From NCBI RefSeq assembly GCF_900187605.1, contig NZ_FYEA01000002.1, forward strand, positions 434,001 to 498,000: a stretch of DNA of 64,000 nucleotides, in the 5' to 3' direction. Numbering within the stretch: the first letter of the stretch is position 1; each line of letters starts with the position of its first letter. The position numbers and the translations under genes are program-made. Under the pieces are notes generated by a model. It saw only the letters and a list, made by a program, of their open reading frames with translations. It searched no databases and had not been told where the DNA came from. Below are positions 25,345 to 33,321 of this stretch, piece after piece. This DNA is from Pseudomonas sp. Irchel 3H7 (lineage in GTDB: Bacteria; Pseudomonadota; Gammaproteobacteria; Pseudomonadales; Pseudomonadaceae).

Positions 25345-26304
25345 ATGGATGTGCCCATGCAAAACGATCAGGCCCTGACCCGTGACAGACTTTATGGCAC
25401 CGCCGCCGAAAGCACTTACGCCGGCATCACCAGTTTCATGCGCCGGCGCTACAGCCGTGACCTGCGCGGCGTCGATGTCGCGGTCAGCGGCGTGCCGTTC
25501 GACACGGCCACCAGCAACCGCCCCGGCGCACGTTTCGGGCCACGGGGGATTCGCGCGGCTTCCACCGGGATTGCCTGGGAGCGCCACTGGCCGTGGACGT
25601 TTGACCCGTTCGATCATCTGGCGGTGATTGATTACGGCGACTGCAATTTCGATTACGGCTCGCCACACACCGTCCCGGAACGCATCGAAGCCCACGCCGA
25701 ACAGATTCTCAACGCCGGCAGCGCCATGCTCACATTTGGTGGTGATCACTTCATCAGCTATCCGCTGCTCAAGGCCCATGCGCGCAAGCACGGCGCGCTG
25801 TCGCTGATTCATTTCGATGCGCACAGCGACACCTGGCCGGATGAAGAGGGTAAACGCGTCGATCACGGCACCATGTTCTGGCACGCGGCGCGCGAAGGTC
25901 TGGTCGATCCGGCACGTTCGGTGCAGATCGGTTTGCGCACGACCAATGACGATCACATGGGGTTTCAGGTGCTGGATGCTCGACAGGTGCATCGCCGTGG
26001 CTGCGAAGCGATTGTCGAAGCGATCCGCGCCCGGGTCGGCGATAACCCGGTGTACCTGACGTTCGACATTGATTGCCTCGATCCGGCGTTCGCTCCCGGC
26101 ACCGGGACGCCTGTCTGCGGCGGTTTGAGCACCGTGCAAGCGCTGGAAATTCTCGGTGGTTTGCGCGGGATCAATCTGGTCGGCATGGACGTGGTGGAAG
26201 TTGCCCCGGCTTACGATCACGCCGACGTCACCTCACTGGCCGCCGCCACACTGGCGATGGAAATGCTCTGCCTATACGCCGCTCGACACAAGGTCGATAT
26301 TTGA
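25345..26304 (+). CDS. speB: Agmatinase-type ureohydrolase
   Basis: A 319-residue arginase-fold enzyme with all manganese-site motifs: FGGDHFISYP, HFDAHSDTW, and DIDCLDPAFAPGTGTP. The last form is typical of agmatinases and guanidinobutyrase/guanidinopropionase, which remove urea from a guanidino compound. Length and arrangement resemble both SpeB-like enzymes and GbuA/GpuA of P. aeruginosa, so the exact substrate (agmatine or a guanidino acid) is open; the adjacent polyamine-type binding protein favours agmatine, giving putrescine. AGGAG precedes the ATG. It is cotranscribed with the binding protein gene and probably controlled by the divergent LysR regulator. Confidence 0.82.
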   Translation: MDVPMQNDQALTRDRLYGTAAESTYAGITSFMRRRYSRDLRGVDVAVSGVPFDTATSNRPGARFGPRGIRAASTGIAWERHWPWTFDPFDHLAVIDYGDCNFDYGSPHTVPERIEAHAEQILNAGSAMLTFGGDHFISYPLLKAHARKHGALSLIHFDAHSDTWPDEEGKRVDHGTMFWHAAREGLVDPARSVQIGLRTTNDDHMGFQVLDARQVHRRGCEAIVEAIRARVGDNPVYLTFDIDCLDPAFAPGTGTPVCGGLSTVQALEILGGLRGINLVGMDVVEVAPAYDHADVTSLAAATLAMEMLCLYAARHKVDI

Positions 26305-26322
26305 CGCAACACTGCGTACCCC

Positions 26323-26414
26323 TGTGGGAGCGAGCCTGCTCGCGAAGGCGTCATTTTTCAGCCGACATCTTTGTCGACGGATCCGCCGCTTTCGCGAGCA
26401 AGCTCGCTCCCACA
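26323..26414. repeat. REP pair (TGTGGGAGCGAGC type)
   Basis: TGTGGGAGCGAGCCTGCTCG at 26323-26342 faces GCGAGCAAGCTCGCTCCCACA ending at 26414, with about 50 bases between the cores. It sits behind the agmatinase gene and is the second REP family of the window. Confidence 0.88.
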
Positions 26415-26494
26415 TTTTCAGCAAAGGCTCCTGCCATTTTCTGACACTAGCCTCTGCTAAGCTGCGATCACTTTCCCTGCTGAGCCTGACCATC

Positions 26495-27211
26495 GTGTCG
26501 CGTACCACTCGTCTTTTGACTTTGCTGCAAGTGCTGCGCGGCAAAAAGCGCCCGGTGACGGCGGCAACGCTGGCCGCCGAGCTGGAAGTGTCCGAGCGCA
26601 CGCTCTATCGCGATATTGCTGAGCTGACCGCCCTCGGCGCGCCGATCCATGGTGAAGCCGGGATCGGTTATGTGCTGCGCAGCGGCCTGTTTCTGCCACC
26701 GCTGATGCTCAACGCCGATGAGACCGAAGCCATCGTCCTCGGCTTGCGTTATGTCGATCAGCGCGGTGATGAAGTCCTCGGCAAAGCAGCGGCGGATGCG
26801 CTGGCCAAAATTGCCGCAGTGCTCGATCCACAAGCGCAGGAAGCGCTGCGTAATCCAACCGTGATGCCGGGCCCGCCGGGTTATGGTTTTCCACAAAACG
26901 CCGTGCCGTTGAACGTGTTCCGCCACGCTATCCGCGATCAGGCCAAACTGCACATCGATTACGCCGACGCGCAACAGGTGCCCAGTCAGCGGCTGATCTG
27001 GCCCTTGGCGCTGGGCTTCCTCAATGAGGTGCGGATCATCGTTGCGTGGTGCGAATTGCGCGGCGCCTACCGTACATTTCGCACTGACCGGATCGGCGCC
27101 GCCAGCCGTCAGGGCGACAGTTATCCGGGACGGCGCAGCGACCTTTTGCGCACTTGGCGCGAGCAGATGCAACTGGATGAAAGCGGGCGCTTCACTCCTG
27201 ACAAAAACTGA
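26495..27211 (+). CDS. YafY-type HTH/WYL-domain transcriptional regulator
   Basis: A 238-residue regulator: DeoR-like helix-turn-helix at the N-terminus (PVTAATLAAELEVSERTLYR) followed by a WYL-type domain with IDYADAQ, SQRLIWPLALGFLN and AWCELRGAYRTFRTDRI. WYL domains bind small ligands or nucleic acid fragments and are common in stress and DNA-damage regulators. GTG at 26495 gives the family N-terminus SRTTRLLTLLQVLRGK; there is no strong ribosome site, and the longer upstream frame runs through REP sequence. A small NTF2-like gene follows 54 bases later. Confidence 0.82.
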   Translation: MSRTTRLLTLLQVLRGKKRPVTAATLAAELEVSERTLYRDIAELTALGAPIHGEAGIGYVLRSGLFLPPLMLNADETEAIVLGLRYVDQRGDEVLGKAAADALAKIAAVLDPQAQEALRNPTVMPGPPGYGFPQNAVPLNVFRHAIRDQAKLHIDYADAQQVPSQRLIWPLALGFLNEVRIIVAWCELRGAYRTFRTDRIGAASRQGDSYPGRRSDLLRTWREQMQLDESGRFTPDKN

Positions 27212-27265
27212 CGCAACGCTGTTTTAGGATGCTCGCAGAACCAAACAAAAAAAGGAGCTGCAACC

Positions 27266-27607
27266 ATGTCACATCCTGTCTCTACACTGGCCCCGGCGAT
27301 CGCTGCGTATATCGATGCGGCCAACGCACGCGACACCTCGCGGGTCGGCAGTTTTTTTGCCGAGGATGCCAACGTGTTCGACGAGGGCCAGCATCAGGTC
27401 GGCCCGCAAGCCATCGCGCAATGGATGCAAGACACCGGGCAACGCTATCAGCCACGGGTCGAAGTGCTCGACGTCCAGCAGCGCACCGGCAAGGTGCTGG
27501 TACACGGGCTGATTTCCGGGACATTCCCCGGCAGCCCGGCCCAGTTACGCTATACGTTTCGCTTGAACGAACAGGGCAAAATCGCCCGCCTGGATATTTC
27601 CCTGTAA
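27266..27607 (+). CDS. NTF2-like / SnoaL-like protein
   Basis: A 113-residue protein of the NTF2-like superfamily (cone-shaped alpha+beta fold): an N-terminal helix pair with YIDAANARDTSRVGSFFAED, then strands with VLVHGLISGTF and LRYTFRLNEQGKIARLDI. Members are small enzymes or ligand-binding proteins, and nothing in the sequence fixes the role. A strong AAGGAG lies before the ATG. Directly after the WYL regulator, so it may be the target of that regulator. Confidence 0.82.
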   Translation: MSHPVSTLAPAIAAYIDAANARDTSRVGSFFAEDANVFDEGQHQVGPQAIAQWMQDTGQRYQPRVEVLDVQQRTGKVLVHGLISGTFPGSPAQLRYTFRLNEQGKIARLDISL

Positions 27608-27629
27608 GCATCGTGGCATACTGCCGCGC

Positions 27630-28745
27630 ATGACTTTCGACACTCCCCTCAGCGCCTGGCAACACGCCGTTCAACACAAGGGCTTTGTCCAGGACGAAGC
27701 CCAGGAACACGCGGTCTGGGCGCTGCAAAAATGCCATGAAGCCCTGCACGCCGGTGTCCGTTCGGTCACCGGCGTTTACCTGTGGGGGCCGGTCGGGCGC
27801 GGCAAGACCTGGCTGATGGATCAGTTCTATCAGAGTCTGCGGGTGCCGGCGCGACGCCAACACTTTCATCACTTCATGGGCTGGGTGCATCAGCGCTCGT
27901 TCCAGTTGACCGGGATTGCCGATCCGTTGCGCGCGCTGGCCAAAGAGCTGGCGGCGGAGGTGCGGGTGCTGTGCTTCGATGAGCTGTTCGTCAACGACAT
28001 CGGCGACGCGATCATTCTCGGTCGGCTGTTTCAGGTGATGTTCGACGAAGGCGTGGTCATCGTTTGCACCTCCAATCTGCCGCCGGATGATCTGTACGCC
28101 GATGGCTTCAACCGCGATCGCTTCGTACCGGCAATTGCCGCGATCAAGGCGCATATGCAGGTGGTGGCGGTGAATGGCGCCGAGGATCACCGCTTGCATC
28201 CAGGGGCCGGCCTGCAACGCTACTTTGTGATCACGTCGCCGGTCAGCGCGCTGGACGAAGTCTTTCAGGCGTTGACCGCCGGACAGCCAGCCAGCACCGA
28301 ACCCGTGTCGGTCGGTCATCGTCAGTTGAACGTCGTGCAGGCCAGCGAATCGGTGTTGTGGTGTCGCTATGCGGATCTTTGCGAGCAGCCGTTCGCCGCC
28401 ATGGATTTCATCGCGCTGTGCGATCGCTACACGGCTATTCTGTTGAGCGAGGTGCCTAACCTCAGCGCACAGAAACGTGAAGGGCGCATCGCGCGCGGCA
28501 CCGAAGATGGCGCGCAGCGGGTGGTGGCCGGTGATCGCGAGCTGCCGCAATTGTCGGTTCACGATGACGGTGTGCGGCGTTTCATCGCGCTGGTCGACGA
28601 GTGCTATGACCGCAAAGTGCCGCTGTACATCGAGGCGCAAGTGCCAATGGACGCGCTGTACACCGAGGGTTATCTGGAATTCCCGTTCCGCCGCACCCTC
28701 AGTCGCCTGCAGGAGATGCAACTGCAGCGCTTTGCCGAAACGTGA
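27630..28745 (+). CDS. zapE: ZapE/AFG1-like AAA ATPase
   Basis: A 371-residue P-loop ATPase of the AFG1/ZapE family. Walker A is GPVGRGKT (53-60), Walker B is VLCFDELFVND near residue 113, and sensor region VIVCTSNLPPDDLY follows. ZapE helps Z-ring constriction in E. coli; AFG1 homologues are mitochondrial protein-quality factors. In pseudomonads another zapE-like gene lies beside rplM/rpsI; the present copy is in a different setting, so it may be a paralogue with its own role. The DinB-family gene begins at its stop codon, which points to cotranscription. Confidence 0.8.
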   Translation: MTFDTPLSAWQHAVQHKGFVQDEAQEHAVWALQKCHEALHAGVRSVTGVYLWGPVGRGKTWLMDQFYQSLRVPARRQHFHHFMGWVHQRSFQLTGIADPLRALAKELAAEVRVLCFDELFVNDIGDAIILGRLFQVMFDEGVVIVCTSNLPPDDLYADGFNRDRFVPAIAAIKAHMQVVAVNGAEDHRLHPGAGLQRYFVITSPVSALDEVFQALTAGQPASTEPVSVGHRQLNVVQASESVLWCRYADLCEQPFAAMDFIALCDRYTAILLSEVPNLSAQKREGRIARGTEDGAQRVVAGDRELPQLSVHDDGVRRFIALVDECYDRKVPLYIEAQVPMDALYTEGYLEFPFRRTLSRLQEMQLQRFAET

Positions 28746-28762
28746 GTGAAGAGGGCGCCGAC

Positions 28763-29344
28763 ATGAGCCAACCGCTTTCCCATCATTTGCTGACCATGGC
28801 CTACCAGAATGCCTGGGCCAATCATCGTCTGGCCAAGGCCTGGCGCCAGCTCGGTGCGGCAGATCTGGCCGCCCCCCGGGCGAGTTTCTTCCCGAGCATT
28901 CGCCTGACTCTCAATCACATCCTCACCTGCGATTGGTTCTACGTTGACGCACTGGAACGCGAGTTGCGCGGGGCTGAGCCGCATCCCGACTGCTACGTGT
29001 TTTTCAATGCGGATGAGCCGTTTACCGAGGGCGCGCAGTTGCGTGAAGAGCAGGCTCACGTTGATCGGCGGCTGATTGCTTATTGCGAGCAACTGCGCGA
29101 TGACGATCTGGCCCGGATTGTCACCATTGCCCGCGACACGCCGCAGCACGACAGCCGTTTGCGCATGCTGTCGCACCTGTTTGAACACCAGATTCATCAC
29201 CGAGGCCAGGTGCATGCGATGCTCAGCGACACAGTGGTCAAGCCGCCGCAACTGGATGAGTTTTTCTGTGCCGGCGAGAGCGGCCTGCGTGCCGAAGACT
29301 TCGCCGAACTGGGCTGGACTGAAGAGTTGATCTGGGGCCGCTGA
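28763..29344 (+). CDS. DinB-family putative metal-dependent protein
   Basis: A 193-residue four-helix-bundle protein of the DinB/YfiT superfamily. The expected metal ligands are visible: a histidine in LTLNHILTCDW and the HxxxH pair in FEHQIHHRGQVHA. Members include thiol-dependent transferases and proteins of unknown function; the substrate is not predictable. The ATG at 28763 has GAGGG ahead of it; a GTG at 28742 overlaps the zapE stop and would add seven residues. It is probably cotranscribed with the ATPase gene. Confidence 0.8.
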   Translation: MSQPLSHHLLTMAYQNAWANHRLAKAWRQLGAADLAAPRASFFPSIRLTLNHILTCDWFYVDALERELRGAEPHPDCYVFFNADEPFTEGAQLREEQAHVDRRLIAYCEQLRDDDLARIVTIARDTPQHDSRLRMLSHLFEHQIHHRGQVHAMLSDTVVKPPQLDEFFCAGESGLRAEDFAELGWTEELIWGR

Positions 29345-29351
29345 AAAAGCC

Positions 29352-29420
29352 AAAGATCGCAGCCTCCGGCAGCTCCTACACCCAATTATCTGTAGGAGCT
29401 GCCGAAGGCTGCGATCTTTT
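29352..29420. repeat. REP pair at the 3' end of the DinB gene
   Basis: AAAGATCGCAGCCTCCGGCAGCTCCTACA (29352-29380) faces TGTAGGAGCTGCCGAAGGCTGCGATCTTTT (29391-29420) across a 10-base loop. The right arm runs into the tandem octamer array. Confidence 0.9.
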
Positions 29421-29524
29421 GATCTTTTGATCTTTTGATCTTTTGATCTTTTGATCTTTTGATCTTTTGATCTTTTGATCTTTTGATCTTTTGATCTTTT
29501 GATCTTTTGATCTTTTGATCTTTT
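29413..29524 (+). repeat. Perfect tandem array (GATCTTTT)x14
   Basis: Fourteen identical 8-base units, 112 bases in all, starting inside the right arm of the REP pair and ending 100 bases before the start of the GNAT gene. The GATCTTTT end of the REP consensus is the repeat unit. Confidence 0.97.
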
Positions 29525-29624
29525 GCATTTGCGGGTTGCCCGCTCGATCACCCCCGCGCTAAGGTCAGACAGCCTTTCAGTGCGCACTTTGCGCGCCGGG
29601 GCTTTTGTGTGTTCGGGGATGGAA

Positions 29625-30122
29625 ATGGATTCCGCAGAGATTCTTGTGCTTCAAGCCAGCTACAGCAATCCAACGCACGCCGAGGCCATCGGTATCGTGC
29701 TCAATCATTACGCAGAAGACCCGATGGGCGGCGGTCATTCGCTCGACCCTGACCTGTTGCGTCGGCTCCCCGAAGAGCTGGCCCGACGCCCGCATGCGTT
29801 CAGCGTGCTGGCCTTTGTCGGGGGCGAGCCGGCGGGGCTGGTGAATTGCTTTGAAGGGTTCTCCACGTTTGCCTGCAAACCGTTGGTCAATGTCCATGAC
29901 GTGGCGGTGGTGGGCAAATTCCGCGGCCTCGGTCTGAGCCAGAAAATGCTGCAGAAAGTCGAGGAGATCTCTCGCCAGCGCGGTTGCTGCAAAATCACCC
30001 TTGAAGTTCTGGAAGGCAACGCTGTGGCTCAGGGTTCTTACCGCAAGTTCGGCTTCGCGCCGGGCATGTTCGACCCGGATCATGGGCAGATGCTGTTCTG
30101 GATCAAAAACCTCCAAGCCTAG
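29625..30122 (+). CDS. GNAT N-acetyltransferase
   Basis: A 165-residue GNAT protein with the acetyl-CoA loop VVGKFRGLGLSQKML, the preceding strand NVHDVAVV, and GSYRKFGFAPG near the end. The substrate is unknown. Start choice: ATG at 29625 has GGGGA at a suitable distance; ATG at 29619 (ME-M...) is too close to it. The longer frame starting at 29523 would run into the octamer array and has no ribosome site. The promoter must lie within or just after the octamer array, which may affect its expression. Confidence 0.8.
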   Translation: MDSAEILVLQASYSNPTHAEAIGIVLNHYAEDPMGGGHSLDPDLLRRLPEELARRPHAFSVLAFVGGEPAGLVNCFEGFSTFACKPLVNVHDVAVVGKFRGLGLSQKMLQKVEEISRQRGCCKITLEVLEGNAVAQGSYRKFGFAPGMFDPDHGQMLFWIKNLQA

Positions 30123-30124
30123 AA

Positions 30125-30320
30125 GCCCCTCACCCTCACCCTCACCCTAACCCTCCCGAAACGTCGGACCGCCCAGAGGGCGAGGGGACTGACCGAGGTG
30201 TTTGGGCAAGGTACGCCGACCTGAAACATCGAGCCGAACGTAGGTTTTGAAAAGCATGAAAATCGGCTCCCTTTCCCCCTCGCCCCTTTGGGGAGAGGGC
30301 TGGGGTGAGGGGGGTGGATC
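30125..30320 (+). repeat. Dispersed intergenic repeat, copy 3, with a second inverted arm
   Basis: Starts GCCCCTCACCCTCACCCTCA, continues through AACGTCGGACCGCCCAGAGG, GGACTGACCGAGGTG and AGGTACGCCGACCTGAAACA, the same block order as copies 1 and 2. A reversed arm (GGGGAGAGGGCTGGGGTGAGG, about 30290-30311) closes the element, so the whole could fold back on itself. It occupies most of the gap between the GNAT gene and the 69-residue protein gene. Confidence 0.75.
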
Positions 30321-30386
30321 TTGCTGACCCAACCCAATCTGCGAACTCGCGACAGCATAAGGTCGAACACCCCACTCAATGCCCAT

Positions 30387-30413
30387 AAAAAAAGGCGCCC
30401 CAATCAGGGCGCC
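30387..30413 (-). terminator. Terminator of the 69-aa periplasmic protein gene
   Basis: Stem GGCGCCC-caatca-GGGCGCC, followed on the minus strand by TTTTTTTATG. It lies about 60 bases past the stop at 30475. Confidence 0.85.
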
Positions 30414-30474
30414 AAACTGTCTTCTCCCGGGCCAGAGCGGAGCCACGGAAGGTCCATCGGTTGCTCGGTCAATC

Positions 30475-30684
30475 TCAGTCGCGATAGGACTCGGTCACTT
30501 GCGCAGTCTGGTCGGCGGGAACGCGAATTTCTTTCGCGTTGGCGTCGCTCTGCTGCGCGCTCTGGGCGTGGTGAACCGGGAAGTTGTCGTAGTAATAACG
30601 CATACGCTCAGCGCCGCCCTCGGCAAAGACGCTGGCAGAACCCAGGGCAAACAGCCCGGCAAGGATTACGGTGATGATTTTCAT
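30475..30684 (-). CDS. Small secreted hypothetical protein (69 aa)
   Basis: Encodes a 69-residue precursor with a clear signal peptide (MKIITVILAGLFALGSASVF, cleavage after VFA) and a short polar mature part with RMRYYYDNFPVHHAQSAQQ. The ATG at 30684 is preceded by AGGAGG. It resembles small periplasmic pseudomonad proteins without assigned function. It stands alone and has its own terminator. Confidence 0.78.
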   Translation of the reverse strand: MKIITVILAGLFALGSASVFAEGGAERMRYYYDNFPVHHAQSAQQSDANAKEIRVPADQTAQVTESYRD

Positions 30685-30870
30685 GGTGCCTCCTACTGAA
30701 CAAGTGGGAGCCGTTCGTCCATGAAGCAGATCTCGGAAGAGAGTCTGGGTGGCATGAATTAACACCGGGTTAACGCCCGTTCAGTGTAGGTTTTGCAGCA
30801 TGTTGCGAGGCGATATCAGACAGACGCGGCGCACATCAAGCGTAGGTGCGCTGCGCCCGATAGGCGGGGG

Positions 30871-33099
30871 TCAGAGCTTCCAGTCGAGACTCAGGGTGAC
30901 GGTGCGCGGGTCACCCCAGTACACACCGTTATAGAAGCCGACATTGTCGTAATACTTTTTGTCGAACAGGTTGTTGACGTTCAGCGACGCCGACAGGTGG
31001 CGATCGAACGCGTAGCGCGACATCAGGTTGACCACGGTGTAAGCGCGCTGGTTGATGCGCGCCTCCTGAGTGTCGCCGCCGACCGGTCGGCTCGACGTGC
31101 CATACACATCGCTCTGCCAGTTCACCGCACCGCCTACGGTCAGCGCCTGCCATTCGCCCGGTAAACGGTACGCGGTGGAGACGCGCAACAGATTCATCGG
31201 CTCACTGGTGTTGGTGCGCTCGCTGGCGCCGTCGACCGAGTGGGTATAGGTGTAACCGGCGGTCATGTTCCAGCCCTGCAGGATTTCGCCGGATACTTCA
31301 GCCTCAAAGCCGTTGACCTTGTTGCCCTTGCCGCCGGATTTGTAGAACTGCTCACGGGTCACCGGATCTGCCGGGGCCGAGTTGTCGAGTTCGGCGACGT
31401 TGTCCTGCTTGCTCCAGAACAGCGCCGTGGACAGGTTCAGGCGTTCCTCGAGCAAACTGCCCTTGACGCCCACTTCATAGTTTTTGCCGACAACGGGGTC
31501 GATGTATTTGCGGTTCTTGTCGCGGTTGCCCTGGGGTTTGAAGATGTCGGTGTAACTCACGTATGCCGTGTACTCCGGGGTCAAGTCGTACAGCAGGCCG
31601 GCGTAAGGCGTCCAGACGTCGTTCTGTTTCTGGCTGGTGTAATCGACCTTGGTCAGTTGCCGGCTGGCGTCGTAACGGTTGCTGGTGCTGGACGCTTCCC
31701 AGCTGCCGTATCGGCTGCCGAGCACGGCGTGCAGATCATCAGCCAGGCTCAGGCGTGTGGCGATGTAGCCGGCTTTCTGTCGGGTATTGTCCTTGGAGCC
31801 GGTGAGGTCGGTGACGGTGTCGCTGAATTTGGCGATATCGCCCATGTACTTCCAGTCGCGGATTTTTCCGTAATCGCTGGGTTGTGCGCCGGCAATGGTG
31901 TACGGCGAGTTCGAGCGGCGTTCGGCCTCGCCATAGCCGAACATCATTTCGTGCTCACGGCCGAGCAGCGAGTAGGGGCCGGAGACATTGAAGTCATACG
32001 CCTGCATTTTCTGCGTGCCGATCATGTGCGAGGTGTAAGCGAGCATGCCGCTGCGGTCGGCCTCGGGGAAACCGCCACCGCCGTAATACACCTTGCCGTC
32101 GCTCGCGCTGTCGCGGTGGGTGTACGCAGCTTTCAGGCGCCAGCCGCCGGCCAGTTGCTGATCGAGGGTGGCAAACGCGGTTTTGTCCTGCAGCGGCCAG
32201 GAACTCCACGACGTCGCCATGTTGGTCGAACGGCCGAGACCTGCCTTGCTGCCATCGGCATTCCAGTAAGGCACGGTGCCCCACGACGAGCCTTGCACAT
32301 GCTTGTTCTGATAGTCGTAACCGACCGCCAGCACGGTGGAATCGCTCAGATCCGACTCAAGCACGCCATAACCGACCTCGCGTTGCAGCGCGTATTTGTC
32401 CTTGATCGATTGGTTGTCGCGATAGGCCAACACCGTACGCCCGCGCAAGCGCCCGTCGAACGCCAGCGGCCCGCCGACATCTACGTAGCTGTAATAATTG
32501 TCATAGCTGCCGCCACTGACTCCGGCCAGCGCCTGCCACTGCGCGGTCGGACGCTTGCGCACCATGTTGATGGTCGCCGATGGATCACCGGCCCCCGTGG
32601 TCAGGCCCGTGGCACCGCGCACCACCTCGATACGGTTGTAGATGATGGTGTCGGAGTCCGACTTCATGCGATCAAAGGTGTTGAGCATCCCGTCGATCTG
32701 GAAATTATTGATCGCATAACCGCGCGACGAATAACTGACCCGATCCGAATCCAGATGCTGCACCACAATGCCCGTGGTCTGGCGCATGGCCTCGGACAAT
32801 GTACCGAGTTTGAAATCATCCATCTGCTGACGGGTGATCACCGAGACCGATTGCGGGGTTTCCTTGATCGACAGGTTCAGGCGCGTCGCCGTGCTCATGG
32901 CGCCGGTGGTATAGGACTCGGTGTTCTCGGTGGTGGTGCCCAGACCTTGCGCACTGACATTGGTCGCGGCCAGCTCAAGCGCTGTGTCAGTGGGCTGCGG
33001 CGGTTTTTCGGCTTCGGTTTCAGCCAGCAGATCGGCGCTGAATGCAGCGCTGCACAGGCCGAGGGTGAGGGTCATGGAACGGGTAATGGGCGCGAACAT
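30871..33099 (-). CDS. TonB-dependent siderophore receptor
   Basis: A 742-residue outer-membrane receptor: signal peptide ending ADLLA, plug domain (KETPQSVSVITRQQM, EAMRQTTGIVVQHLDSD, RIEVVRGATGLTTG), then a 22-strand barrel ending in the usual aromatic terminal strand (TVTLSLDWKL). The plug form matches ferric-siderophore receptors of the FpvA/FhuE group, but there is no N-terminal signalling domain, so it does not act through a FecI/FecR pair. The ATG at 33099 is preceded by AAGGAG; the frame upstream to 33144 begins with TTG and lacks a ribosome site. A candidate Fur box lies ~80 bases upstream. No siderophore genes are nearby, so the ligand may be a foreign siderophore. Confidence 0.88.
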   Translation of the reverse strand: MFAPITRSMTLTLGLCSAAFSADLLAETEAEKPPQPTDTALELAATNVSAQGLGTTTENTESYTTGAMSTATRLNLSIKETPQSVSVITRQQMDDFKLGTLSEAMRQTTGIVVQHLDSDRVSYSSRGYAINNFQIDGMLNTFDRMKSDSDTIIYNRIEVVRGATGLTTGAGDPSATINMVRKRPTAQWQALAGVSGGSYDNYYSYVDVGGPLAFDGRLRGRTVLAYRDNQSIKDKYALQREVGYGVLESDLSDSTVLAVGYDYQNKHVQGSSWGTVPYWNADGSKAGLGRSTNMATSWSSWPLQDKTAFATLDQQLAGGWRLKAAYTHRDSASDGKVYYGGGGFPEADRSGMLAYTSHMIGTQKMQAYDFNVSGPYSLLGREHEMMFGYGEAERRSNSPYTIAGAQPSDYGKIRDWKYMGDIAKFSDTVTDLTGSKDNTRQKAGYIATRLSLADDLHAVLGSRYGSWEASSTSNRYDASRQLTKVDYTSQKQNDVWTPYAGLLYDLTPEYTAYVSYTDIFKPQGNRDKNRKYIDPVVGKNYEVGVKGSLLEERLNLSTALFWSKQDNVAELDNSAPADPVTREQFYKSGGKGNKVNGFEAEVSGEILQGWNMTAGYTYTHSVDGASERTNTSEPMNLLRVSTAYRLPGEWQALTVGGAVNWQSDVYGTSSRPVGGDTQEARINQRAYTVVNLMSRYAFDRHLSASLNVNNLFDKKYYDNVGFYNGVYWGDPRTVTLSLDWKL

Positions 33100-33178
33100 C
33101 GCAGCCGACTCCTTGTCTTTGAGGGAAAAATTCCGTTTGTTCAAAGACGAGGGGGAGGGCGGGGATTTAGTGTCAAAC

Positions 33179-33197
33179 GAGAAATATTGTTATTTGC
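33179..33197 (-). promoter_or_regulatory. Candidate Fur box
   Basis: On the minus strand GCAAATAACAATATTTCTC agrees with the 19-base Fur consensus at 12 positions and lies about 80 bases upstream of the siderophore receptor start. This is a common position for iron control of such receptors. Confidence 0.45.
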
Positions 33198-33216
33198 AGG
33201 TATTTCAAAAGCAAAG

Positions 33217-33274
33217 GATCGCAGCCTTCTGCGCGCCTGGACGGAGATCTGTAGGCGCGCAGAAGGCTGCGATC
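33217..33274. repeat. REP-like perfect inverted repeat
   Basis: Two perfect 22-base arms (GATCGCAGCCTTCTGCGCGC.. and its complement) at 33217-33238 and 33253-33274 around a 14-base loop. This is a variant of the GATCGCAGCC REP type, in which GGCAGCTCC is replaced by TGCGCGCC. It lies between the receptor and porin genes. Confidence 0.9.
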
Positions 33275-33321
33275 TTTTGATCCAAAAAACGCAACGTGGT
33301 CTGGCCCTGATTCGTGTTGAG

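Noticed and set aside
27282..28721. 479-codon minus-strand frame opposite zapE
   Set aside because: Mirror frame; the plus strand has Walker A and B motifs in the right order.
29413..29524. CRISPR array
   Set aside because: The 8-base units are identical and contiguous, with no spacers and no cas genes.
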